A stretch of 64,000 nt of DNA from Eucalyptus grandis (GCF_016545825.1 NC_052617.1:630001-694000); one strand, 5' to 3'; numbered from the stretch's first letter, positions 47,730-58,785 are shown. Numbers and translations are program-made. The notes: a model not told the origin generated them from the letters alone.

Positions 47730-47956
47730 TCTCCCACTCGCACATGATGGACTGAACAAAATTCTCTTTATCTCTCTTCAACATTCATACTGGTGAATAA
47801 TCCGTGCGACCAACATATTTTGAGAGCTCGTTGCCATACATCTGTTAGGAATATATAGTAGCTCATAATGGGCATCACATCCTAAGTAGATTTAGTATGC
47901 AGTACCCTAGATCGATCGATCACTTTTATATCTCTCTTGATCTCTTTTAAACAATG

Positions 47957-47987
<31 letters not shown>

Positions 47988-48890
47988 ATTCACAATTATG
48001 ATTATCCCAAAGACAGTCATAATTGGTTAACAAGTGAATACAAAACTACAATGTGATTCTCCAAATTCGATCTTCCTCTTTTCTTCAAACTCTCAATTTT
48101 AGTTCAGCTTGCTTTTCTAGAAATGTCCCATTAGGTCGAATCAACATATGACCATTGGCAACATCCTAAGATAGCAAACACTAAATAGAAATCTTGAGAA
48201 TAAGCAAGAGTCATGAGGGGACTAAAAATTGAGGAACTCTTTTCCTCAAGAGTTTCACACGACATAAAAATTGAGATCAAACTTTTGCCACTATTATTGG
48301 TCGTCTCATGCATACGTAGTATGAAATACATATTACGGTAATAAATCCTTTTCCATGGAGCGTATGTCTACACCTTCAATACCGTACAGATGATAGTTCA
48401 GACATACCCAATGTCTAACTTGAGTTCACGTATCTACTCATTCACAAAATTCATCAGAACTCACATTTGGCATCATAGACAGATAAAGTAAAATATGTGG
48501 GGTATTTTACTTTTGGATATAGTAAGTATTATGTCCTCATCTTAACACCCAGTTAAGGCGACATACGTATTTTAAACTTTAGCTCTCGATTATCACATAG
48601 ATAATAAGCTTAAAAACAGTCTCATATCTATTTATCACACAGTAAATAGATGCGATTACCCGTGTGAGTGGGCTAATATTATATCTGTCCGACATACTTT
48701 CTCAACTTAAAATAATGCACTGAGCATTAAGATGCATAAAGATCAAACAAAGATTCATAAGCATTAATGATGAAAAAGCACAAATTCATCAAATGTGAAC
48801 ACTTCAGGGAAATTACAATCCAGTACATCAGACTCTACGTAATCCTAGAGATTTCATATGGCCACAAAACACATCTCTAGGTATTGGCTT
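47730..48890 (-). other. 3' untranslated region of copia copy 1
   Basis: Non-coding sequence that is colinear, in inverted orientation, with 63300-64000 of copy 2 (shared 'gaggacataatacttac', 'cacatattttactttatctg' and others). An (AT)n run lies at 47956-47984. Confidence 0.75.
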
Positions 48891-50690
48891 TGTCATAGGA
48901 TCTGCTACCATTCTATGCGTAGATATGTATTGTAAGTTTGCATCATTTCGTGCAACCATATCTTTGACAAAATTACACTTGGTATATTTATATGTTTGGT
49001 CTTGCCATGATATTTTGGATCTTTGGTGTACGCTTTTGTTGCTTGGCTATCATAGTTAACCAACAATGAATCTACAACACTTCCAATAACACCTAAATGA
49101 TCCAATAATCTCTTAAGCCAAACATCTTCTTATATTGCTGCTGATAATGCCACGAACTCAATTTCCATCATGGACAAGGCTATACACTTTTGTTTCTTAC
49201 TGCTACAACATATGGTGTCATTATTCGGTAAGAAAACAAATCCAGAGGTAGATTTTCTTTCATCTAAATCTCATCTCCAATCAGCATCAGAATAGCCTTA
49301 GAGTCGCAGATCATTTCCATAATAACTTAGCGTATAATCAGCAGTCCCTTTTAGATACCTTAGTATTCATTTAACGGCTTTCCAACGTGCTTGACCCGAA
49401 TTGGATTGGTATCTACTCACCATTCCAACTGCATAACATATGTCAGGTCTTGTACACATCATAGCATACATCAAGCTCCCAACAGCACTAGCATACGGAA
49501 CATGTTTCATTTGTTCCTTCTCTTGTGGAATCCTTGGACACAGTCTATGGCTCAATCCTTCACCTTTTGCAATAGGAGTGTCTATGGATTTACAATCCCA
49601 TATCATTCATCTCAAAGTTGGAAGACAACCAACTTTTGATAGTATTAACAAGCTCCATATTGCTTCCGGCAATTAGTATATCATCAACATATAATGATAT
49701 GATCACAAATTGATCATTGGATCTTTTCATATATATACAATGATCCCCATCTATTATTGTAAAAATCATATGCCATTATGGCATTATCAAATCGTATATA
49801 CTATTGTCTTGACGACTGCTTAAAGCCATATATCGACCTCAAAAGTCGACATGCATTTTCTTCTTGGCCTTTCACTATGAAACCAGCATGTTATTCCATA
49901 TATGTTCCTTCCTCTAATTTTCCATTGAGGAAAGCATTCTTTACATCCATTTGATGTAACTTAAGATCCATACTAACCACTATTGCCAGAATTATGCGAA
50001 TCGAGGTAAATCTCACTATAAGAGAAAATGTTTCTTCATAATCAATTCCTTCCTGTTGATTATACCCATTCGCCACAAGGCGAGCCTTATGCCTTTATAT
50101 TGAGCCATCAGCTTTATGCTTTATTTTGAGAACCCACTTGTTCCTAATAGCTTTGCGTCCTATTGGAAGATCAACTAGTTCCAAACTTGGTTTGACTTCA
50201 TTGACTCCATCTCCTCTTTCATTGCATAAATCCATTTTTCCTTACTAGGGCAATTCAGAGCCTCATTAATATTTCTTGGCTCATCCTCATCTTGCGGAGC
50301 AATCATAAAAGTTTCCCCTTCAATGTCAAAATGTCGACGGGGAATACTTTGGCGACTTGTTCGCCATATGGGAGATTGTACACTTTGCACATCATTCCCC
50401 ATTATGCTCCCACTTGGATTAGATAATGATAACGTTGTCTCATCATGTGGTTGCAATTGAGAATGAGTTGAATTGAATTCATCACTTTTCATATTACTCC
50501 CACATGGACGAATTCCACTAATATCATTATCTTGATCCAAGGTTTCAAATAGGGGTAATCCTCCTCTATTTCACCCTTCTTAGGAAATTCATCCTCTAAG
50601 AATGTGACATCCTGTGATTAAAATTCAGTTATACTCCCACTTTCCTGCTCACCTATGAACACATACCATTTCGAGTGTTCGGAGTATCTC
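48891..50690 (-). pseudogene. reverse transcriptase and RNase H of copia copy 1 (broken)
   Basis: Reading right to left: 'EALNCPSKEKWIYAMKEEME' (RT N-terminus), 'GIDYEETFSLIVRFTSIRII' and 'MDVKNAFLNGKLEEGTYME' (RT core, catalytic Asp of the first block), a YVDD-encoding stretch near 49680-49700, then 'ASAVGSLMYAMMCTRPDICY' and 'VSRYQSNSGQARWKAVK' (post-RT block). The RNase H end is 'DSQATKAYTKDPKYHGKTKH'. These are standard copia signatures. Stops and frameshifts divide them into at least five frames. Confidence 0.88.
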
Positions 50691-50701
50691 ATTAAAATAC
50701 T

Positions 50702-51450
50702 CTACTTTCCTTTAGGACTCAATTTCCCAAACTTGTGAGAGGACTCATGAGTATAGGCAGCATAATCCCATGGCTTAAGAAAACTTAAGTCCGGTTTTCT
50801 ACCTGTCCATAACTTATATGGAGTGGAACTAACTAATTTGGAAGGCACCCGATTAAGTATATAGGCAACAGTTAACAACGCATCACTCCAAAAAGTGATA
50901 TGTAAGTTAGCATGCGCTATCATGGACCTAACCATTTCCAGTGGGTTCTGTTTCTTCTCTCCGCAACAACATTTTGTTGAGGAGTATTTGGAATAGACAA
51001 CTGTCTTTCTATTCCTTTTTCATCACATAATTTTCTGAACTCATCAGATAAATATTATCGACCTCGATCGGATCTCAATGCTTTTATTTTATTGTCTAAT
51101 TGATTTTCTACCAAGTTCATAAACCTTTTGAAACAACTTAATGCTTCAGATTTATGAGAAATCAAATAAACATATCCGAATCGAGTATAATCATATATAA
51201 AAGTGATGAAATAAACAACTCCATGCCTTCCTCTCACATTCATTGAACCACGGACGTCATAATGGATTAAATGCAGAGGAAATTCAGCTCTTTTACATTT
51301 TCCAAATGGTTTCCTTGTCGTTTTCCCTACTAGGCAATGCTCATATATGGGCAAATCTACTTTTTCAATGTTGCCCAACAAGCCCTCTTTGGCCAGTCTA
51401 TTCATACGATGTTAGCTAATATGGTCAAGTCTAGCATGCCACATAATTAC
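50702..51450 (-). pseudogene. integrase of copia copy 1 (broken)
   Basis: The frame 51055-51405 contains 'CLVGKTTRKPFGKCKRAEFP' (end of zinc domain), 'HYDVRGSMNVRG' (first Asp region) and 'YFITFIYDYTRFGYVYLISH'. The frame 50702-50935 has the core's end ('FWSDALLTVAYILNRVPSKL', 'PYKLWTGRKPDLSFLKPW'). Frameshifts separate them, in the region where the catalytic Glu would lie. Confidence 0.85.
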
Positions 51451-51860
51451 ATTATTATCATATGAAGTAGAAGACGTGAAACAAGGAAATAACAAATATT
51501 GACATCACTACAGTCAACATTTAGTACAATAAAACCATACAGAAAATGACCACAACCATAGTAGTTTGTATCCAAATACAAATCTACACCGCTTTTACGG
51601 AAGTTCACACTAAAAACAAGCTTAACCAACACAAAAAAAAAGACACTTAAATTTCGACGAATCTCCGGAGCATATAGAACATCATGTAGCAAGAAGTTGC
51701 GTCCACCACGCATGTTCAATTGGCAGGTGCCAATCCCTTTAACTTTAGCTCTGGAGTTGTTTCCCACATAGATCCACTTAGTTCCAGTTGGTATTCGTCG
51801 GAATTCCACGAAAGGATCCTCTATCCTTCGCTACATGGTTTGTCGCTCCTGAATCTACAG
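51447..51860 (-). pseudogene. protease and GAG-pre-integrase region of copia copy 1
   Basis: The frame 51447-51809 includes 'GTKWIYVGNNSRAKVKGIGT' and 'LLHDVLYAPEIRRNLS', the region following the DSG active site of copia proteases. The DSG-encoding stretch is at about 51850-51870, by comparison with the plus-strand copy ('LWTVDSG' at 60335). Confidence 0.75.
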
Positions 51861-51876
51861 TCCACAAAGGATTGGA

Positions 51877-53246
51877 TTAAGCCAATAATGCAGAACTTGA
51901 CACATAAGCAAAGTTCTCAAATATACAAGAGGTGTTTATCTTTTTCGGCTCACAACAATTGCGAGCATAGTGACCCTTCTTGTCACAATTGTAACACCTC
52001 ACCCTTGACATTTTCCTCACTTGAGGACGTTTTCCTCTCTTGTGTTGGTTAACTCTTGATTTCTTGCAATATGGACTTGATCCTTTGCATTCCCACATAT
52101 TGAACGAATCAATGCGCTTGCGCTTAGAGCTCAAAGCCCTTTATGAGCTAGAACCTGCATTGCAAATATCTATTTTCGGCTCAAATGCCGTTAAGCGGTC
52201 CTCTACTAGCTCAAGGTGGCGCACAACATCCTCAAGATCTTCCATAACATGGTCAAGAGCTTCTAGTGCTTCTTGCTTTTCCAGCACATATTGAATCTTC
52301 AAATTCAATATTTCACAATTGTTGTCATTCATATAAGCAATTACGTTCTTAGTTGCTGAAACCATCGATCTGAACACATCAGACATATATGCACGAATAA
52401 TTAATGCCTATCATTTATGCATCCACTTTGCACTGAGACCCATCATATCAATGAACAATTTCAAGTAAGGTTTCAGAATCAAAAGGTCACTATGTTTCCA
52501 ATCATCCTCCAAAAATCCTAACTCAAAATTATCATTAATATAATTGTCTTATGCAAAATAAATTCTATGAAGTTACAAAAACTTCTATAAACTACCCATA
52601 GCAGTCAACAATAACAGAAAGCAAATAATATCTAACATCCAATAGAATAACAATGCTTTCACATAATACAACTATCCATTACACTAAGCAATATATACAA
52701 AGAAAAATATCAACATAGAAAGAGATATTCAACACTTAAAAACATCTCAAACTAATCTAATAAATAAATAGGGAATGACCCTTCTAATCTATCAGTCAAA
52801 ATATCTGAGAAATTTGAAGGCACATTTACCAACCATGAAATTTTTTTTGGAGAGCTTTCATGTTGCCTCCAAGGTGCATTGACTCTGTGCCATGTGGCGC
52901 TCATTCTAAGGGTTGAAGTTTTGGTTAACTCAATCCTATAGTACTCTCTTACAAAAGCTACCACTAGCCTCCTATAACCCGGGACCACGTTGACCTCCCA
53001 TTACCAATCTAACACTGCTTGCCATTTAGGTGGAAGAGTGTTCATCAAAGCCGGCACCTTCTCAAAATTCGGCATAAGATAACCATTCCAGATGATTTCC
53101 TGTATCATTTGATTGACCCTGACCACGTGTGATACTAAATCACCGTCATGCCATCGATAATCAGCTAATTCTGTCATCAGCCTTTTAAGTCTTGCTTTTC
53201 CTTCGTTCGTTCTTGGGATTGCAAGTATTCGTGCATAACGCATCAT
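51877..53246 (-). pseudogene. gag of copia copy 1 (broken)
   Basis: From right to left: capsid-like frames 53001-53246 ('ELADYRWHDGDLVSHVVRVN', 'ALMNTLPPKWQAVL') and 52752-52988, a helical frame 52141-52386 ('VLEKQEALEALDHVMEDLED'), then a zinc knuckle 'CYNCDKKGHYARNC' with CX2CX4HX4C spacing at about 51950-52010. The order is that of copia gag (UBN2-like capsid, then CCHC). Confidence 0.85.
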
Positions 53247-53379
53247 AGTTCCTGCAATAAATGCAGAACTAAAAATGGGTCACTTATAATCCATAATAAA
53301 CAAAATGGAAAATACATAATTTTCCATGATTCATACAACAAATGCAGAATAAAAAATGGATTACCTCTAACCCACAAAG

Positions 53380-54069
53380 ACATAATTGAAAAAGAAACTT
53401 TTTTTTTCCAGGTCAACGGTCATCGTTTGTCGGTCAACGGGTCAACACCGGTCAACGGTCGCCGGTCGTTGGGCTTGTTGGTCGGACCGGACAAACCGGT
53501 CGGGCGGTCAGACTGGGTTGGACGAACCGACCAGCACGTGCCGCGCACGTGCGCGGGTTGACATCACGCAGATGTCAATCAGCACGTGCGAGGCACGCCA
53601 GGCTCCCACGCATGTCGGGTCGGGTCAGGTTGCCGGTCGGGTCGCCGGCCGGCCAACGGTCATCGGTGATGACGTCATCCCAGCGGTTACCGACCGTTGG
53701 GTGACGTCATGGTGACGTCAGCACGTGTTGGTTCGCCGACTGGTGTGTGCCGATTCACCGGCTGGCGGCATCGCACATGTGCCGGTCCGTCACCGGTGCG
53801 TGTGGCGCACGCGTTGGCTGAGCCAGCGCTTCAGGCGCGTGGCACCCACTCGCAGTGGCTTTTGGCTGCGCGTGTGGGCACGTGCAGCGTCGCCCGGCGA
53901 CGGTCGACATGTCGACGGACTCGTCTCGACGAGCCCTTTCACCCTATGCCTTCAAAAATCGATTTCGACTTACAGAAACTCGAAAAAATGGACAACCAGT
54001 GCTCGGGTGAATATTTTCGTGAAAATTCAATAAAAAAACATGAAAGGGGTCGGGAAAACATGAACTAGG
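53380..54069 (-). promoter_or_regulatory. GC-rich leader of copia copy 1 with ACGT and W-box-like motif cluster
   Basis: Between the primer site and gag. It holds three TGACGTCA palindromes (53670-53677, 53702-53709, 53713-53720), a CACGTG at 53722-53727 and others near 53530, and four GGTCAA words (TTGACC on the element strand) at 53411, 53432, 53440 and 53450. The same arrangement is in the leader of copy 2. Binding by bZIP and WRKY factors is inference. Confidence 0.55.
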
Positions 54070-54081
54070 GCTTTGATACCA
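54070..54081 (-). other. primer binding site of copia copy 1 (tRNA-iMet type)
   Basis: On the minus strand TGGTATCAAAGC, one base after the LTR end. The canonical word is TGGTATCAGAGC, seen in copy 2; this copy has one change. Confidence 0.85.
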
Positions 54082-54082
54082 A

Positions 54083-54525
54083 TGTTGGGATTAACTGATT
54101 CCCCAAAATCGGATTCGACACTAAATCGAACCCCTAAAATGAATGCGGAAGACAAGCCCGGGAAAATCACGTATCACCGATCTTAAAGCACACCACGGAT
54201 TTGAGCATACCTTGTTAGCCACAGATTACACACCAATGCTAAAGATTGAGGAAGTGAAACCGATCATGTTCGATCCGATGACGTCAATTGGCCTTGAAGG
54301 GAAGATGGCGTCGCCGTTTGCGCTCGTTTTTCTTTTGGAGGGAGAGAGGGAGAGGAACGTACGTTCGTTATGCCAACGAGTGTCTTCGTCTCTCTCTTTC
54401 CTCCCTTATATATGTTCCCTCAAAAATAGAAACGTACCCATTCATCCATGGGCCCTAATCCTGTGGGCCGGGCTTTTAGGCCCAACATGGGCAACGGGCC
54501 TTAAGCCCATCACATAAAACCATCA
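54083..54525 (-). repeat. 5' LTR of copia copy 1
   Basis: 443 bp, TG..CA on the minus strand, without the 187-bp duplication of its partner. A TATATAAG box on the minus strand is at about 54406-54414, preceded by several GGCCCA/TGGGCC words. Confidence 0.92.
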
Positions 54526-54861
54526 TAATCAAACTTAGGAAATGGGCGGTCACTGTTCTCACTTCGCCTCAGTTAGGTCGAGTGTACTTTGGTCCTCTGT
54601 CTTTTCCCTGGTGCACGATGACGCGTGCTTCTCGCGCTCTTCCTAGGGCCATTTGGAATTTCCAAACATTTCCACGGTCCGCCCTTTGATGAGAGAAAGT
54701 CATATTCACGACTTCATTTTCATAATCGATTTTGATTCGGTATACAGCTCGGAATTTGCAATCCCTTAAATTACAAAGTGGATCTGTTATTCATAATTAG
54801 TTTTGATATATAATCTATATCATGTAATGTAACTTTCATTGTATTGGATTATGTATCTTTT

Positions 54862-56173
54862 GGGAAAATTGTTCAAAGAGTCCTAAACTTATTGCACTTT
54901 TGCCAATTCAGTTGTAAACTTTTTAATTTTGCCAATTGAGTGCTAAACTTTTTCACTTTTTGCTGATTCAGTCTATATAGCCAATTTTGGCCGGAAAATG
55001 GTGATGTGGATGCTGGCAGTACCACGTAGGACTGCCGGTGCTTTGCGTGAATAATTTTTAGTAATATTTTAATATTTTTTTGAATTATTATTATTATTTT
55101 TCCTGGTTTTTCCTTTTTTTGTTTTTGTTTTTTTTTTTTGCTTTCTTGGCCTTTTCCGGTGGCTGGCCACCGATCACGAGCAACGGCTGGTGGCCGGCCA
55201 TTGGTGACAGCTAGCCAACGGCCACAACTAGCTAGCTAGCCTTGCCCGCCACAGGCGAGGCCCGACCCGGCGAGGACGAGCCTTGGCGAGGGCAGCCTCA
55301 CCGGGCGTCAGCTGGGCAATGCCACGTAAGGCCGCCTTGGCCTGGGCGAGGGCTGGCCTCATTAGATCTAGTGAGGGGAGCCCTTGCTGGGGCTCACCCT
55401 CACCCAGGCGAGATTTGACCTCGCCAAGACCAAATCTAGCATGGCCGACCCTCGCCCCTGGTCGTGCGATGAGCGAGAGCAAGAATTTGTCCATACTGAT
55501 CCGATTGTTTCTGGCTCTCCTTTTCCTTGTCGTCTTCTTCTCCTCCTCATCATTCGTGATCGGTGATGTCGCAAATCGTCGCTGTCACCCAGCCAAGGGC
55601 GAGGGCCGGCCTCGCTAGATTTGGTCTGGGCGAGGCCAACGCTTGACTAAGCGAGGGCGAGCCTTGGCGGGGTTCTGCCAGATCTGATGAGGCCGGCCTT
55701 CACCCAGGCCAGGGTGGCCTTGCTCGGCATTGTTGTTGCCTGGTCGATGCCCGACGAGGCCACCCTGGCTTGGGCAGGGGCTCCCCTCGCCGGGGCTTGT
55801 CCTCGCCTGGCTGGGCCTCGCCTGCGGTGGGCGAGGCCTGGCGGCTGGCTGTGGCCGGCCTTTGGTCACCGGAGAAGGCCAAGAAAGTAAAAAAAAAAAG
55901 AAGAAGGGAAAAAACAGAAAAAAACAGAAAAAATAATAAAAATAATAAAAATTCAAAAAAATACTAAAATATTATTAAAAATTATCAATGTCAACGCTGA
56001 CAATTCTACGTAACACCGTCGGCGTCCACGTCGGCATTTTCTGGTCAAATTTGTCCGGATGAACTGAATCAACAAAAAGTGAAAAGGGTTATGACTCAAT
56101 TGGCAAAGTTAAAATGTTTAAGACTCAATTGGCAAAAGTGTAATACGTTTAAGACTTTTTGGACAATTTTCCC
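54862..56173. mobile_element. long-TIR Mutator-like element with GC-rich core, TSD preserved
   Basis: The ends 'gggaaaattgttcaaagagt' and, on the minus strand, 'gggaaaattgtccaaaaagt' continue as inverted repeats for roughly 200 bases. The flanking decamers TGTATCTTTT (54852-54861) and TATATCTTTT (56174-56183) agree at 9 of 10 positions, consistent with a Mutator-like TSD. The core (55140-55890) is very GC-rich, with 'gcgaggcc/ggcctcgcc' words on both strands. No transposase frame is present; the open frames here are compositional. Confidence 0.75.
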
Positions 56174-56299
56174 TATATCTTTTATATGATAATTGTAGAA
56201 TAGTTAATCAAAATTTGTATTTTTTAATGCAATATAGATGAAATGACGTAAAGGTTTGTATATTTTGTCTAAATGTAATTCCCATGCTAATAAAATAAG

Positions 56300-56765
56300 G
56301 AAATTTTTTAAATAAGAGCATGGAGTGCATTTATTTTCTCAAATAAGGGTTTGAAGTGAAAACCATTTCATAAAAATGTTAAAAATACCCTTATTTTTTT
56401 TCATAAAGGTCTGAAATAGTTATGATTATTTAAAAAAAAGGGCCTAACCTCACCAGCCAGCAAATTATTCTAACTAATTGGGAGTATTTTGTCCAAACAC
56501 AATTTTAATTAAATTAGATTAAAAATTGGAAAAAGATAAAAGTTTTTATTTTTAAAGGCAAAAATAAGGACAAGGGCTCCCTTCTACCTGTGGCTTCCAT
56601 CCCATCACCAATAAAACGGTGGCAATGGTTGACGAGGTCTTTGGCATGTGGCTGAGGGCTACCAAGCCCTCGCCAAGAATGGGAGAGGGTGGCGACCATC
56701 TCCCAAATCTTGGCGAGGGTTGCTAGCCCTCACATAGGTCTAGCAGCCCTCGCTCTAGACCAGCA
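56300..56765. repeat. partial 'gcgagggct' type repeat
   Basis: AT-rich arm with a repeated 'aaataag.g...tgaagtg' phrase, then a GC-richer part with 'agccctcgccaag' and 'ggcgagggttgctagccct' words. It is similar in style to the Mutator-like cores, but the right arm is missing and no ends were found. Confidence 0.35.
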
Positions 56766-57125
56766 TTGATTCTTTATCGATTATTAATAATGCAAAGATA
56801 TTGATTCATATATATCTCAATTTAAAAATTATGTTATGAGACTTATCTACAAAAATTCCGTGTCCAGTTACTTAATAAGTGCCTGACATATTACTTATCA
56901 ATGAAATCATTGCTTATATCTCAAGTATTCTCGAAGTGAATTATGAAGAGTTTTGAACTGAGAAGAAATTTAGGACAAAACAAGGTGGGGGGCCTCTCCA
57001 ACTCCGACCCACAAAACACGAAGACTTGACCAGTACGAGCATTGCTCGTTCTCCGAATTTTCTCATCCAATGGGAACTCGTCTTCAAAATAATGATCTTT
57101 GAACCTCATCTCTAGCTTGAACCTC

Positions 57126-57132
57126 TATATAA
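57126..57132 (+). promoter_or_regulatory. TATA box of the patatin-like gene
   Basis: TATATAA, 80 bases before the ATG at 57212, in a normal position for a short 5' leader. Confidence 0.6.
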
Positions 57133-57211
57133 GCACGAGACATCGCGAAACATCATCTGACAAGTTTCGCTCATCTTGACTACAACTGAGTATTTCCAAT
57201 CATACGAAAAC

Positions 57212-57614
57212 ATGGCATCGCTCGCCAAAGTCCAGCCTCCTACGTATGGTAACATCATCACGATCCTCAGCATTGATGGAGGTGGAATTAGAGGAATCAT
57301 CCCCGCCACCATTCTTGCTTTCCCGGAGTCTGAACTCCAGGTAAACATTGGCTTAGCTTTTAGGTCTACCGTATTAAAAAGTCCAGTCCGTTTCGATCTT
57401 TCTTCCAAAAGTTATGTTTTATGCCTAACAGGAGCTAGACGGTGAGGATGCTAGACTAGCGGATTACTTCGACGTCATAGCAGGAACGAGCACAAGCGGT
57501 CTAGTGACGGCCATGTTGACTGCACCTAATGAGAAGAATCGCTCTCTCTTTGCGGCCAAGGACATTAGGTCCTTTTACCTCGAGCACAGTCCCAAGATTT
57601 TCCCACAGAAGAGG
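57212..57614 (+). CDS. patatin-like phospholipase, exons 1 and 2 (gene continues beyond the copia insertion)
   Basis: Exon 1 is 57212-57340 and ends in a GT donor. Intron 1 is 57341-57431 (GT..AG, 91 bp). Exon 2 is 57432-57614, followed by GT at 57615. The 104 codons cover the patatin N-terminal catalytic part: oxyanion-hole loop '[18 protein letters not shown]' (residues 20-37) and nucleophile elbow '[19 protein letters not shown]' with the Ser at 63. Plant patatin-like proteins are cytosolic or vacuolar lipid acyl hydrolases releasing fatty acids from membrane lipids, often in defence. The family elbow is GTSTGG; residue 65 here is Ser (AGC at 57495) instead of Gly. The catalytic Asp and the C-terminal half would lie on later exons outside the window, past a retroelement over 6 kb long. 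An in-frame upstream TTG exists; the ATG at 57212 fits the family start. Confidence 0.85.
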
Positions 57615-57660
57615 TACATCATTCATGACCACAATAATTTCATCAATCTGTTCTTGATTC
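57615..57660 (+). other. start of patatin intron 2, interrupted by the copia insertion
   Basis: GTACAT donor at 57615, then AT-rich intron sequence up to the LTR start at 57661. The target-site duplication partner, if present, lies beyond the window end. Confidence 0.7.
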
Positions 57661-58083
57661 TGATGGTTTTATATGAGATGGGCTTAAGGCCCGTCCACCC
57701 ATGTTGCGCCTAAAAGCCTGGCCCACGAAATTAGGGCCCGTGGATGGAGGGTCGTATAAAAGGAGAAAGAGAGAGAGAGGAAGACACCCGTTGGAATAAC
57801 GCACGTACGTTCCTCTCCCTCTCTCCCTCCAAAAAGAACAGTAAGCAAAAAGTGGCAACGCCATCTTCCCTTCAAGCGAATTGTCGTCATCGGATCGAAC
57901 ATGGCCTATTTCTCTTCCTCACTTCAGCATCGGTGTCTAATCTGTGGCTAACAAGGTACGCTCGAATCCGTGGTGTGCTTTACGATCGGTGAAACGTGTT
58001 TTTCTCGGGCTTCGTCTTCCACATTGATTTAGGGGTTCGATTTAGTGTCGAATCCACTTTTCGGGGATCCGTTATTCCCAACA
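57661..58083 (+). repeat. 5' LTR of copia copy 2
   Basis: 423 bp from 'tgatggttttatatgagatg' to 'ttattcccaaca'. A TATAAAAG box is at 57755-57762, preceded by TGGGCT, GGCCCG and TGGCCCAC words (site-II-like). It is colinear with the LTRs of copy 1. Confidence 0.9.
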
Positions 58084-58084
58084 T

Positions 58085-58096
58085 TGGTATCAGAGC
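58085..58096 (+). other. primer binding site of copia copy 2 (tRNA-iMet)
   Basis: TGGTATCAGAGC, one base after the LTR end; exact complement of the initiator tRNA-Met 3' end. Confidence 0.95.
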
Positions 58097-58389
58097 CCGA
58101 GTTCATGTTTTCCCGACCCTTTTCATGTTTTTTGATTGAATTTTCGCGAAGAAAATCGCCCGGCACGGATCGGGGCGAGAAATCCTGACACCCGAGCACT
58201 GTTCATCAATTTTTTCGAGTTTCCGTAAGTCGAAATCAATTTTTGAATGCATGGGGTGAAAGGGTTCATCGAGGCGAGTCCGACGACATGTCGTGCGTCG
58301 CCGGAAGACGCCGCACGCGCCCACATGCGTGGCCAGAAGCCGCTGCGCGTGGGTGCGACGTGCCCGAAGCGCTGATATCGGCTAGTGCG

Positions 58390-58785
58390 TGTGCCCCACG
58401 TGCCGGTCGGCGAACCGGCACGTACGCGACGCCAGCGGCGAACCGCACGCGCCGGTCGGCGGACCGACGCATGCTGACGTCAGCATGACGTCATCCAACG
58501 GTCGGTAACCGCTGGGATGACGTCATCGCTGACGTCAGCGCCGACGGCGGTTGGCCGGGCAGTCACCGGTCGGCGACCCGACCCGACCCGACCGCGGACG
58601 CCTGGCATGCGCGCGGCACGTGCCGGCTGACGTCTGCGTGACGTCAGGCCGCGCACGTGCACGGCACGTGCGGTTGGTTCGTTCGACCCGGTCCGACCGG
58701 TCCGACGTCCGACGACCGGCGACCGGCGACCGTTGACCGTTGACCGACGACCGTTGACCGTTGACTTTGACCGTTGACCCGAAAA
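58390..58785 (+). promoter_or_regulatory. leader motif cluster of copia copy 2 (TGACGTCA, CACGTG, TTGACC)
   Basis: Five perfect TGACGTCA palindromes (58475, 58486, 58518, 58530, 58639), four CACGTG (58397, 58617, 58654, 58665), then six TTGAC[C/T] words within 47 bases (58733, 58740, 58754, 58761, 58767, 58774). The region is GC-rich and otherwise non-coding. TGACGTCA and CACGTG are known bZIP/bHLH sites and TTGAC[C/T] is the W-box core bound by WRKY factors. Regulatory use here is inference, because the cluster lies downstream of the LTR promoter. Confidence 0.6.

Larger units (their letters stand above)
47099..54525 (-). mobile_element. complete Ty1/copia retrotransposon (copy 1), 7.4 kb
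   Basis: It is flanked by an exact 5-bp TSD TAATC (47094-47098, 54526-54530). LTRs are TG..CA on the minus strand. The primer site at 54070-54081 complements initiator tRNA-Met with changes. The interior holds decayed gag, protease, integrase, RT and RNase H in copia order, read right to left. It is the same family as the plus-strand copy from 57661. Every coding block is interrupted, so this copy is non-autonomous. Confidence 0.92.

Noticed and set aside
53386..54068. Plus frames of 102-123 codons across the copia leader
   Set aside because: Antisense to the element, GC-rich, without domains; the equivalent frames are absent in the other copy.
55228..55967. Several overlapping frames at 55.2-56.0 kb
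   Set aside because: Same reason: strand-symmetric GC-rich transposon core.
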